This document shows, piece after piece, positions 28,016-35,911 of a stretch of DNA of 64,000 nucleotides (its first letter is position 1; the number at the start of each line of letters is the position of its first letter). The position numbers and the translations under genes are program-made. The notes under the pieces are model-generated. The model saw nothing but the letters and a program-made list of their open reading frames with translations, had not been told where the DNA came from and did no database searches. This stretch comes from an uncultured Roseovarius sp. (lineage in GTDB: Bacteria > Pseudomonadota > Alphaproteobacteria > Rhodobacterales > Rhodobacteraceae), in contig OX638333.1 in assembly GCA_951812895.1 (NCBI GenBank), forward strand, positions 982,366 to 1,046,365. Direction: 5' to 3'.

Positions 28016-28039
28016 TGGGCACTATCGTATATAATTCCC
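28016..28039 (-). repeat. Right terminal inverted repeat of the first IS1595-type element
   Basis: An exact inverted copy of 25462-25485, followed by target duplication ATTCATTT (28040-28047). The transposase start lies 63 bp inside. Confidence 0.95.
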
Positions 28040-28322
28040 ATTCATTTACTGAACAAGGCGGAGTAGAAAAGCCCGCTGATCCAGATCCGCCAATTGGGTG
28101 TGCATTTAATCCAATGTGCACGACCGCGCTTGAACCGCTTTACTCTTTCACGGCTGAAGATGCCGAAGTGGACTGGTCTAATACGGTGTTTATAGAAGTT
28201 TGGAGAAATCCCGAAATTGAAGTTCCAGCAAACCCTGACTGCCCTGTCGCCTGTATGATAAACCCAGATTGTTTTTGCTTTGAAGAGATCGGAAATTAGA
28301 AATACTGCATGGGTCTCACATA

Positions 28323-29480
28323 ATGCACAGGATTTGGTCCCTACTTGTCCCAACCATGATATTACTTTTCGCAAGTAATTTGGATAGCTATGCCCAAGAC
28401 CAAATAGAATTCACTGAAGATGACGAGAAGTTGTTCGAGGAAGAACCTAGCCCTTTTCAAACTATGCCGGACTCGTATTTCGAACTTCTGAACGGCTACT
28501 CTCAAACGGAAGAGTTTTTTAGATGTCGTGAGGCTGTGCAAAGCATTAATTCGGCATTTTCTCAGCTTGCTCTGGATAGTCATGCACCGCTTTTGATTTG
28601 GTCAAGCGCACATGATGGCGGCAGCATAAACTCTGAATACCTCAAATACTTAAATGCTTGCTACAACCAGTTCGAAGACATCAAATTGCCAGAATATGTT
28701 GCCGACGAGCTTCTTGCTTACGTTCGTCAAAGTGGCGTTTTTGTAAAATATTTTAAATATTTTGATGCAGTCTTACCATTTTGTGCGGGAATTCGCATCG
28801 ATAGTACAAGCGTGCTGACAGCCAAACACTGCCTCTACGACGCTGAAGCACGAAAAATTTGGGAGATAAACAGATGGTCAAGCGATCAGAGCATTCCGGA
28901 CTCTGAGATTGGCGTGACATTGTCGGTTGATCCATCAGTGAGTTTTTTAATGTATGGAAATATGGGCGCTCCATTGAATGTAGATTTCACTGATGGGCTT
29001 CCGGAAAAAGAAAAATTGTTTTTCCCTAAGAGCGATACCCAAAGAAGTACCGACAGAATTGTTCTGAAAATTGCCAACTCAGACCGTCAAGAGTCTCCGG
29101 TCAAACAACTATCCATCACGCAGCCGCTGCAATGGGATAAACTCTGGATGATTTCTCTGTTACCAAATAGTGACAATCATACGTTGCTACAAGAAACTAT
29201 TTCTAGACAAGAAACAAGTCCGGTAGAAGTTTTCAATACATCCAGAATTGTGCTAGATGACCGGCCAACGTGCTATATTTGGGCGATTAAAGGTACGTGC
29301 ATATTCCATTCCTGTCAGTCAATTGCCGGTCTTAGCGGATCTCCTCTTATTAGTTTAAGCCGTCAAGAAGGAGTGCAAATTGTTGGTGTTCATACGGGTG
29401 CAAACTCCAATCCTGAGGCAAAATTCTGCAATTTTACCCGAGCAAAATGGATTAAGAACTATGGAGTTTCACCACCCTGA
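28323..29480 (+). CDS. Secreted trypsin-like serine protease
   Basis: A protein of 385 residues. A signal peptide (IWSLLVPTMILLFASNLDSYAQ) is followed by an acidic region and a helical N-terminal domain of about 130 residues. The protease part begins near residue 155: CAGIRIDSTSVLTAKHCLYD holds the catalytic His in TAKHC; ALG-type Asp is probably in STDRIVLKIAN; the Ser is in IAGLSGSPLIS (GLSGSP instead of GDSGSP), followed by IVGVHTG. Several cysteine pairs suggest export to an oxidising compartment. It is the last gene of the AT-rich cluster with the astacin-like protease and the split cysteine-rich protein. Confidence 0.8.
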   Translation: MHRIWSLLVPTMILLFASNLDSYAQDQIEFTEDDEKLFEEEPSPFQTMPDSYFELLNGYSQTEEFFRCREAVQSINSAFSQLALDSHAPLLIWSSAHDGGSINSEYLKYLNACYNQFEDIKLPEYVADELLAYVRQSGVFVKYFKYFDAVLPFCAGIRIDSTSVLTAKHCLYDAEARKIWEINRWSSDQSIPDSEIGVTLSVDPSVSFLMYGNMGAPLNVDFTDGLPEKEKLFFPKSDTQRSTDRIVLKIANSDRQESPVKQLSITQPLQWDKLWMISLLPNSDNHTLLQETISRQETSPVEVFNTSRIVLDDRPTCYIWAIKGTCIFHSCQSIAGLSGSPLISLSRQEGVQIVGVHTGANSNPEAKFCNFTRAKWIKNYGVSPP

Positions 29481-29983
29481 TTGAGCTACGCTCCAATGTT
29501 TGGATAGTTTCCGGCGTGACTTAAGCTACCCTTTGCTCCTGCTGATCGGGTAGGGTTTCGTCTGAAGCCGTCAGGCTAGTTCGAACCAGTCTCAGTAACT
29601 TGGACTTGTCGCGTTTTCGTGCCGCTCCAAGTGCTCGTTTAAGCCACCTTCCATTCGAAGGCGACCGGGCTTTTCCAGCCCAGTGCTGAGATAGACAACA
29701 AACCAGCCGCTGGCTGAACAATCGAGCAGAGTGACTCAGCCCCTTGAACCAGATCGTTAAGGTCGGATTCTACTAGTAAAAGAACACACCCGATATTCAA
29801 AAGGTTCGCCTAGCTGGTCAGACTTCCCTGTTTCGCCTTTCGACTGGAGTTGAAAGCATTCGAAGTCTTGGACGGCCCATACCGGCCATTCAGCTCGCCT
29901 CAAAATCTACTTGCCCGCTTCCCGGAAGCCGCCGTTCATGCATCTTGCAGCATTTCTAGCTCGACGAACGGGCAAACTGCGGA
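29481..29983. other. Intergenic stretch with transposon and repeat remnants
   Basis: These 503 bp lie between the protease stop and an IS1182-type element. They hold an IS3-type transposase tail (29643-29715, reverse strand) and, at about 29867-29983, a degenerate intergenic repeat with the phrase GGACGGCCCATACCGGCC and GCCGCCGTTCATGCA. Related phrases occur near 36050-36250, 55945-56030 and 58095-58150. No complete gene is seen. Confidence 0.5.
29643..29715 (-). pseudogene. IS3-type transposase C-terminal remnant
   Basis: On the reverse strand the frame reads SALGWKSPVAFEWKVA and a stop, the usual last residues of IS3-type orfB integrase-like transposases (typically L-G-x-K-S-P-x-A-F-E). 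Nothing upstream continues the enzyme. It is a scrap of an older insertion. Confidence 0.6.
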
Positions 29984-31500
29984 GATAGTGTTGAAAAAGT
30001 CTGTTGATTGGTTGCTGGTGTCCTGATTCACTTGTTTTGAGAGTGGGAGGGCGCGGCGATGATGGGACCGAGGCAGGTGGCGCAAGGTGCGTTGTTTTAT
30101 GAGTTCTCAATCGAAGAGTTCGTGCCGCAGGATCACCCGATGCGTGGGATTGATCGCTGCCTTGATCTTACCGAAGTGCGCCCAATGCTTGCGCCGTATT
30201 ACAGCTCGCATGGTCGTCCGTCGATTGACCCTGAGCTGCTGATCCGCATGCTGCTGTTGGGATACTGCATGGGCATCCGCTCCGAGCGGCGGCTTTGCGA
30301 AGAGATACATGTCAATCTGGCGTACAGGTGGTTTTGCAAGCTGGACCTGGCCGATCCGGTGCCTGACCATTCGTCGTTCTCAAAGAACCGTCATGGCCGT
30401 TTCCGGGAGAGCGGATTGTTCCGTCATTTGTTCGAGACAGTTTTGCAGCGCTGCATGGATGAAGGTCTTGTCGGTGGCCACAGCTTTGGCGTTGACGCCA
30501 GCCTGATACCCGCGAATGCAAACCAGACACGCGGCATTGATAACAAGGAAGGCCTGCCACCTGAACTGACCTCTCGTGTTCTGGACGAGTACCTCGAAAC
30601 GCTGGATGATGCCGCATTCGGCGCGTCCACCAAAGTCGTCCCCAAATACATATCACCTGTCGATCCCGCTGCACGCTGGACAGGCGCAGATGGCGGGGCA
30701 GCCTTCTTTGCCTATTCCACCAACTATATGGTGGATTTGGACAATGCGGTGATCGTGGACGTGGAACCTTCGGTTCCGATCCGAACCGCTGAGGCGTTTG
30801 CCGCACGGCGCATGATCGACCGGATCACAGACCGCTTCGACATGACACCAGACAAACTGGTTGGCGATACGGGCTACGGGTCAGCAGAGATGCTGGGATG
30901 GTTGGTGGAAGAGCGTGGCATCGCTCCGCACATTCCGGTCTGGGACAAATCGAAACGGACGGACGGGACGTTCTCACGAGAAGATTTTGTTTATGACCCC
31001 GCGACCGACAGCTACACCTGTCCGGGCGGCAAGGTATTGCAGACCTATCGCCGGAACTTCTCAACGCCACGAAAAGCAAATGGCGGCAAAGACGGCTTCA
31101 TCAGATACCGCGCCTCCAAACATGACTGCGACATATGCCCTTTGAAACCGCAATGCTGTCCGAAAGACAACGGGAGACGCCTGATGCGCTCTGTGCACGA
31201 AGCTGCTCGAGACGTCGCACGCGATATCCGAAAAACCGACGCTTACATGACCTCATTCATTCAGAGGCGGAAAGTCGAGATGCTCTTCGCCCATCTGAAG
31301 CGATACATCGGAGTGCGGATGATGCGACTTCGAGGACCTAAAGGCGCATATGAACAGTTCCAGCTAGCAGCCACGGCACAAAACCTCAGGAAACTCGCAA
31401 AACTGGCCCCTACACCAGCCCCCACATGAAGAAGGGGCGCGTCACCCCAAATCTCGACAGCCGCCAAACCAGCCAAAACATCGACTTCTTCAACACTATC
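29984..31500 (+). mobile_element. IS1182-type insertion sequence
   Basis: About 1517 bp. Imperfect inverted ends GATAGTGTTGAAAAAGTC (29984-30001) and its complement at 31483-31500 differ at one of 18 positions. The 4-bp sequence CGGA flanks both ends (29980-29983 and 31501-31504) and is probably the target duplication. It holds one intact transposase gene. It has split the degenerate intergenic repeat that starts near 29867, whose other part continues after 31504. Confidence 0.85.
30059..31429 (+). CDS. IS1182-family transposase
   Basis: A 456-residue DDE transposase. The N-terminal DUF772-type domain reads FVPQDHPMRGIDRCLDL and RPSIDPELLIRMLLLGYCMG. Catalytic candidates are Asp in FGVDASLIPANA, Asp in LVGDTGYGSAEML and Glu in KVEMLFAHLKRYIG. 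The cysteine cluster CDICPLKPQCCP near residue 355 is a family feature. The gene is complete and similar, by eye, to the transposase at 48041-49426, but the two elements have different end sequences, so they are not recent copies of each other. Confidence 0.93.
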   Translation: MMGPRQVAQGALFYEFSIEEFVPQDHPMRGIDRCLDLTEVRPMLAPYYSSHGRPSIDPELLIRMLLLGYCMGIRSERRLCEEIHVNLAYRWFCKLDLADPVPDHSSFSKNRHGRFRESGLFRHLFETVLQRCMDEGLVGGHSFGVDASLIPANANQTRGIDNKEGLPPELTSRVLDEYLETLDDAAFGASTKVVPKYISPVDPAARWTGADGGAAFFAYSTNYMVDLDNAVIVDVEPSVPIRTAEAFAARRMIDRITDRFDMTPDKLVGDTGYGSAEMLGWLVEERGIAPHIPVWDKSKRTDGTFSREDFVYDPATDSYTCPGGKVLQTYRRNFSTPRKANGGKDGFIRYRASKHDCDICPLKPQCCPKDNGRRLMRSVHEAARDVARDIRKTDAYMTSFIQRRKVEMLFAHLKRYIGVRMMRLRGPKGAYEQFQLAATAQNLRKLAKLAPTPAPT

Positions 31501-31604
31501 CGGACGAAGCGAACTTTCGCTGCGGGCGCACCAATGGCTGCTTTCTATGCAAGACCAAGTATTGCCTATGAAACGGGCAACAGCGGCAATGCCAGCTTTG
31601 TGCC

Positions 31605-33065
31605 TTAATCCAACATTGTTGCTAGTTTCAATTTTATCCGACTTCTTAAGTCATTGCTGCCAGCCTCAAGCCAAGCATCCGCGTCTGAGCGTTCAAAAAG
31701 GGCCGGATACCAGTTTTCCTTGAGATACCTGTCTTGGGTGTGTTGGTCAGTCAGGAAGGCATTGTCAGGTGCTGCACGTTTCACGACATCATAGGCAAGC
31801 GCATCTGCGTCTACCGCGCACCCCGCCGCCATTTGATTGGTCCAGCCGACCAGTTCATCACAAAGCACCAACATCTCAAGTGATCCGGTTCGGCCACCCG
31901 ATAGAAAACCAAGATTGTGCACGAACGGAGTGCTTGCGAGTGCTGCGATGGCCATATTCGCCCCGGCTTCCGCAGCGGATTGGGCATCAAAATCGTGCGA
32001 ATCTGAACATCCGGCACCGATCCATGATGGCACTCCAATGGACTTGAAGTAATCGGCAGCTCCAAGCCCGTTGAGCATATACTCGGGTGATCCATAGGCC
32101 AGGTCAGCCTGCCGCATATCCATGGGTAACACGGCTGAGCCGCTGAGGATCGGAGCGCCGGGTTCTGTCAGCTGGTGGATCACGATCCCTGCGATGGCCT
32201 CGGCCGAAGATTGGGCAATGGCGCCTGCCACACTGATCGGGCTCGACATGCCGGGGAAGGTGGCAGGATAGCACACGATCGGCAGGCGGTGGCGTGCGGC
32301 ATTGATCACACGTTCGCAGAAATCTTCGGGCAGGCGAAGCGGTGAAATTGGCCCCATCAGCTCGATCGCAATCGGCTTGTCTGCAAGGTTGCCATGCCCA
32401 CCCGCCAGATTACTCAGGTGCTTGATGATACGCGATTGGATATGTTCGTCATGCGCCAGAACCGCCGCGGGTTTGGAACAATGCTCAAACAGCGTTTTGA
32501 CCGTCTGGACGGCCTCATCTTCGGCGGGGATATCGCTGGGATAGCCAAGCGAGCAGGACATGCTGATATTGGGAAGGTTTTCACAAACAATCGCTGTTTC
32601 ACGGATGTCGTTCAGGGTACAGGGGCGCAATTCCCCGGTTGTCCGATCCAGAATGCGCACACAGTTATGGCCCGGACAGTAGGATGTGATGCCGCAGGAT
32701 GTATCCACCTGCAGATTGCCGTTCAGATCGTAAAGCCTGATCTCATTCGGCACCGTTTCCAATGCACGTTCGACAAGGTTAGGTGGCATTCTGAGGTAGC
32801 CATCATCGCTCAGCTCGCATCCGTGTTGCTGTGTCAGCATATCCCGCGTGGCGTCGTGTTCCAAAACCACGCCAATCTCCCAAAGGATTTTCAGCACGGT
32901 CTGGTGAATGAGAGCCGTCTGTCCGGCGTCTGCCACTCTCAGCTGAAGCCCTTGATCCTTGAGTTGAGTGATGTCGGCGATATGAGCCTTACGGTTCATT
33001 TTCTCCGAGCGGGAGCTTTTGCGCCGCCCGGTCCGTTTGCGAGGTTGGTCGGTAATGTCAGTCAT
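31605..33065 (-). CDS. Trimethylamine methyltransferase family protein (MttB-like, non-pyrrolysine)
   Basis: A protein of about 486 residues of the MttB superfamily. After a basic N-terminus (RKRTGRRKSSRSEK) the family TIM-barrel follows: ILWEIGVVLEHDATRDML, GCELSDDGYLRMPPNLVERA, ISMSCSLGYPSDIPAEDEAV, and VLPMDMRQADLAYGSPEYML. No in-frame amber codon occurs, so it is a non-pyrrolysine member like glycine betaine methyltransferases, which transfer a methyl group from a quaternary amine to a corrinoid protein. No corrinoid protein gene is nearby. Start choice: ATG 33065 overlaps the previous stop by eight bases; 33077 is also possible. It is the third gene of a reverse-strand operon with an AhpD-like and an M29/NicX-like gene under a LacI regulator. 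Confidence 0.85.
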   Translation of the reverse strand: MTDITDQPRKRTGRRKSSRSEKMNRKAHIADITQLKDQGLQLRVADAGQTALIHQTVLKILWEIGVVLEHDATRDMLTQQHGCELSDDGYLRMPPNLVERALETVPNEIRLYDLNGNLQVDTSCGITSYCPGHNCVRILDRTTGELRPCTLNDIRETAIVCENLPNISMSCSLGYPSDIPAEDEAVQTVKTLFEHCSKPAAVLAHDEHIQSRIIKHLSNLAGGHGNLADKPIAIELMGPISPLRLPEDFCERVINAARHRLPIVCYPATFPGMSSPISVAGAIAQSSAEAIAGIVIHQLTEPGAPILSGSAVLPMDMRQADLAYGSPEYMLNGLGAADYFKSIGVPSWIGAGCSDSHDFDAQSAAEAGANMAIAALASTPFVHNLGFLSGGRTGSLEMLVLCDELVGWTNQMAAGCAVDADALAYDVVKRAAPDNAFLTDQHTQDRYLKENWYPALFERSDADAWLEAGSNDLRSRIKLKLATMLD

Positions 33066-33678
33066 CTGGTTGTCCATCTGTGATCTCGGCCAGGGTGTTT
33101 GTTGCAAGACCGATATCCTCATCGCCAAGGCTAATGCCCAACCCGTTGATCATGCGGGTCCAGTACCCAAAGCTGGCCGCGATCTGATTGACATGCACTA
33201 TTTGATCACTCTGCAGCCCTGCACCTCGAAGCGCTTCAATATCGCTTCGGATCATAGCTTGCGGTTCATGTGTGAGCTTGCGGGTGTATGTAGCGATGGC
33301 GCGTTGCCTGCAGGTCAAATCCTTCGAAGTCAGGTCTTCGCCCGCCAGAGCAGCCAGCGCCTTTTCTGCGGCGTCGCGCGATGGCGCAGTAGATAGAAAA
33401 TTCGCCCCATGATGCGCGCGCGCATAGGTGCAATCGTTCAGGATGGCGACATAGGTGGCGACAAATTCCGCGTTATGCAGATCGAGCGGGGCGTCAGGTG
33501 CGTGCAGGATGGCCTGATAGAACTTGTGAACAGGCAGTATCGCCGAAGGCCATGGCGACAAGGCCTGATAAAGACGGTGCAGCGTTCCATCCTCACGGCA
33601 AACCTCTGCGCGCATTTCATCAGTCAAAATCTGTTCGACGGGCGTATCACCCTCAACCCAGCTGACAGTTTCTTGCAT
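33058..33678 (-). CDS. AhpD-like/carboxymuconolactone decarboxylase family protein
   Basis: A 206-residue protein with the alkylhydroperoxidase-like helical fold (peroxidase-related group). The key segment is LNDCTYARAHHGANFL at about residues 80-95, where only one Cys and the His of the AhpD CxxCxxxH motif remain, so a thiol peroxidase role is doubtful. ALRGAGLQSDQIVHVNQIAA and a final helical region match the C-terminus of the family. It lies 11 bp after the M29/NicX-like gene and overlaps the MttB-like gene, so all three are one transcript. Its exact reaction is unknown; it may be a decarboxylase or a redox helper in degradation of the same compound. Confidence 0.75.
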   Translation of the reverse strand: MQETVSWVEGDTPVEQILTDEMRAEVCREDGTLHRLYQALSPWPSAILPVHKFYQAILHAPDAPLDLHNAEFVATYVAILNDCTYARAHHGANFLSTAPSRDAAEKALAALAGEDLTSKDLTCRQRAIATYTRKLTHEPQAMIRSDIEALRGAGLQSDQIVHVNQIAASFGYWTRMINGLGISLGDEDIGLATNTLAEITDGQPDD

Positions 33679-33689
33679 GATTTGGACCC

Positions 33690-34787
33690 TTACAAACCGA
33701 TGTTCTGATGTGTTTTCATGTTGTCTGGAGCAAGATCGAACTCCTGCAACAAGGCCCGTGCATCAGGGGTATCGAAAAAAAGAACTTCGCCAGCCTCAAG
33801 ATAGGGGGACCCATCAAACGTCACGGTCGGGTCGATGATGTGCCAGTTGATCTCGCCGGGGGGATAATCGCCGCAGGTGTGAAAATGCAGGTGCCGGGGC
33901 GAACCGAAAATCATGCCATTCCAGCGCACAGGATCATCCTTGGCTTTGGCGAAATAGCCGGTGCCAGGGTTAACTCCTGAGTGCCACGAATGGATCAAAC
34001 TATCGTCCAATCCAAACTTACCAGCGACCATCTTGCCGTGTGCTCTGAACTGATCCACATCGGCCTCGTCACCTTCAAACCCCACGGCGTGCCCGTTTTC
34101 AATATGCACTGTTATAGGGGACTTCAGAAAATGGACTTCCGGAGAATAGGCGTGGGTGTTGGTGCCTGTCACCCAGCGTTGCAGGACGATCTGGCCATTC
34201 ATTGAGCCGGCGGGGATGGGTTTGTGAACCGACATGGGAAATAGTCGCACAGCGAACCCGCCACCAATGTTTGACTTTGGCTCGGGCTTTGGCATTTCGC
34301 CCTTCACATCGGTCCCCGCGGCGCAGGTGATGTGATAGTGGGTCTTGTCGTCTAACGCGCTGTTGATCAGATTTACAAAGCGCGTCATCAAATTGTGGTC
34401 ATAGCACGCAGCATGTGAGGCAAGCGTTTCCACATCCAACGTATAAACCATGGTTTTGGTCCCGTCACCGGGCAGTGATTTAAACCGCATCTGATCCCCG
34501 ATCCGGTTGAGAAAGATCGTGTGATCCACATGCGTCATGGCAGCCATCAGAGCTCTGGGGACATCATCAGGCCCATCGACCCTAGGCGTGGCGATGGTCA
34601 AAACCGTTGCTCCCATATCGCGGGCTTCTTGAGCGATGATATCCGCGGTGAGATTGTCAAAATAATCAATCTGCCGATCTTCTTCAATCAGCAAGAGGGT
34701 CTGCCCGGATGACAGCTCAACACAATTCCGCAGTAAATTACGCGCTCCAGCAACAGCTCTGCTGCGAATTTCAGCCAGATCACCCAT
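33690..34787 (-). CDS. M29-aminopeptidase/NicX-type metalloenzyme
   Basis: A protein of 365 residues related to M29 leucyl aminopeptidases and to 2,5-dihydroxypyridine dioxygenase NicX. Metal-binding candidates are GMIFGSPRHLHFHTCGDYPP (His residues) and WHIIDPTVTFDG, with LIHSWHSGVNPGTGY before them. The N-terminal half (GQTLLLIEEDRQIDYFDNL, IAQEARDMGATVLTIATPRV) is the usual alpha/beta domain. A ring-cleaving dioxygenase role is attractive within a catabolic operon but cannot be told from peptidase activity by sight. ATG 34787 has GGGAG eight bases upstream; a TTG at 34811 is an alternative. A perfect LacI-type palindrome lies 34 bp upstream. Confidence 0.7.
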   Translation of the reverse strand: MGDLAEIRSRAVAGARNLLRNCVELSSGQTLLLIEEDRQIDYFDNLTADIIAQEARDMGATVLTIATPRVDGPDDVPRALMAAMTHVDHTIFLNRIGDQMRFKSLPGDGTKTMVYTLDVETLASHAACYDHNLMTRFVNLINSALDDKTHYHITCAAGTDVKGEMPKPEPKSNIGGGFAVRLFPMSVHKPIPAGSMNGQIVLQRWVTGTNTHAYSPEVHFLKSPITVHIENGHAVGFEGDEADVDQFRAHGKMVAGKFGLDDSLIHSWHSGVNPGTGYFAKAKDDPVRWNGMIFGSPRHLHFHTCGDYPPGEINWHIIDPTVTFDGSPYLEAGEVLFFDTPDARALLQEFDLAPDNMKTHQNIGL

Positions 34788-34820
34788 GCCTAAGGCTCCC
34801 AAAAATTCCAATATTCAGTA

Positions 34821-34838
34821 ATTTGTAACGTTACAAAT
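34821..34838. promoter_or_regulatory. LacI-type operator palindrome
   Basis: ATTTGTAACGTTACAAAT is a perfect 18-bp palindrome with the central CG step usual for LacI/GalR-family sites. It lies between the LacI-family gene and the three-gene catabolic operon it probably represses. It would overlap or follow the operon promoter. Confidence 0.8.
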
Positions 34839-34879
34839 ACAAGAAAACAATCTTTTTACGCATTCGACCCTTAGGAGGG

Positions 34880-35911
34880 TTAGGCAGAGGTTCCATTCAC
34901 CAACTCAATGGGCATGACAATCGTCTCCTGCTCAAAGCGCCCATCTTCCAATGCTCTTAGCAATTCGTGTGCACCGGTTTGACCCATTTCATATGCAGGG
35001 GATCGCATCGTCGTAAGGGTGACGTCGGTAATGTCGTGCAGCCCAAATGCATTGAAACCCGTCACACAGGTTTGCTCTGGCACGTTGACCCCTGCTTGTT
35101 TCAACGCTTTAAGCGTGGCCAACGCGATTTCATCATTGATACACATGATGGCATCTGGATGGCCGTGCTTAGAAACATGTTCGTCAAAGACCTGAATCAC
35201 ATCGCGCTGGCGCCCGTCTCCGGTTGGGATGATGTACAGATCACCAACGCTTCCATTGCTACGGATTTCGTCCCTCATACCAGACACCCGCTGATTAACA
35301 GCGGCCCATTCGTTTTCTCCCGACGTAAGGATCAGCACAGAGTTCGGTTGCCGTTTCAAAACGTGCTGAGTAAGTGTCCGCGCAGCAGAATAATCATTTT
35401 GCATGACCGCGCAGATTGCATCCGATGCCTCATCCGGCTCTTCCAGAAACAGGACCGTTGGCTGATGAAGCTCACGGATAAGGTCAAACTGATGAGCGCG
35501 TTGTTCGTCTGATCCCGACAGCAAGACGCACATCCCATCGGTTTGTACATTTCGGAACATGTTGGACGTGCCAAACTCACTGGGCTTCACGCCTTGTAAA
35601 AGTGTAGAAAAGCCTTTTTCGTTCAGGGTATTGCTAATGCCGGATACAATCTGTGTGGTGTACCCATCTGAAAGGTAGTGATCAGAGGCATCCACAACGA
35701 TAATGCCAATCGACCAAAGCTTGGATGTCCGGAGCAAATGCGCGCCATAGTTTCGCCGGTAGTTCAAGGCCTTCACCGAGCGGCCGACCTTCTCGCGCAT
35801 TTCAGAAGTCATAAGCTCAAAGCGCCCGTTCACGAAATTGGAAACGGTCATTGGAGAAACATTCGCGTGATCAGCAACTTGCCTTAACGTGGTGCGCTTT
35901 AGCTGGGACAT
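34880..35911 (-). CDS. LacI-family transcriptional regulator
   Basis: A 343-residue repressor-type protein. The N-terminal HTH is TLRQVADHANVSPMTVSNFV followed by the hinge helix region LNYRRNYGAHLLRTSK. The remaining part is the sugar-binding-like effector fold (IGIIVVDASDHYLSDGYTTQ, MCINDEIALATLKALKQAG, TTMRSPAYEMGQTGAHELL). It is encoded just before the NicX-like/AhpD-like/MttB-like operon on the same strand, and a perfect palindrome lies between. The inducer is probably the substrate of that operon or of the TRAP binding protein encoded divergently. Confidence 0.9.
   Translation of the reverse strand: MSQLKRTTLRQVADHANVSPMTVSNFVNGRFELMTSEMREKVGRSVKALNYRRNYGAHLLRTSKLWSIGIIVVDASDHYLSDGYTTQIVSGISNTLNEKGFSTLLQGVKPSEFGTSNMFRNVQTDGMCVLLSGSDEQRAHQFDLIRELHQPTVLFLEEPDEASDAICAVMQNDYSAARTLTQHVLKRQPNSVLILTSGENEWAAVNQRVSGMRDEIRSNGSVGDLYIIPTGDGRQRDVIQVFDEHVSKHGHPDAIMCINDEIALATLKALKQAGVNVPEQTCVTGFNAFGLHDITDVTLTTMRSPAYEMGQTGAHELLRALEDGRFEQETIVMPIELVNGTSA

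Larger units (their letters stand above)
25462..28039 (-). mobile_element. IS1595-type transposon with restriction-modification cargo
   Basis: The element is 2578 bp long. Its ends are perfect 24-bp inverted repeats (25462-25485 and 28016-28039, beginning GGGAATTATATAC). It is flanked by the 8-bp direct repeat ATTCATTT (25454-25461 and 28040-28047), the length expected for IS1595 transposition. All four genes run on the reverse strand with no real gaps: transposase, MT-A70 methylase, BglII-like nuclease and a 56-residue protein. IS1595-family members with extra genes are known; a complete type II system as cargo is the remarkable part. A relative with other cargo lies at 38206-42750. Confidence 0.92.
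25267..28299 (+). pseudogene. Small cysteine-rich secreted protein gene split by an IS1595-type element
   Basis: The gene runs from ATG 25267 to 25461 and resumes at 28048 to the stop at 28299. If the element and one 8-bp repeat are removed, the halves join in frame to give 148 residues. The protein has a signal peptide (ILSFAVAMYGTTTIAE) and a mature part with two similar cysteine-containing repeats: PDPPIGCAFNPMC and NPDCPVACMINPDCFC, each preceded by E-x-P-A-(D/N)-P. GAGGAGC precedes the start, 12 bp after the protease stop, so it was in an operon with the astacin-like gene. The family is unknown; a protease inhibitor or substrate would suit the neighbours, but this is only a guess. The split is recent, as the frame is otherwise intact. 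Confidence 0.85.

Noticed and set aside
32394-33083. 229-codon forward frame opposite the MttB-like gene
   Set aside because: The reverse strand holds a complete MttB-family protein coupled to its neighbours.
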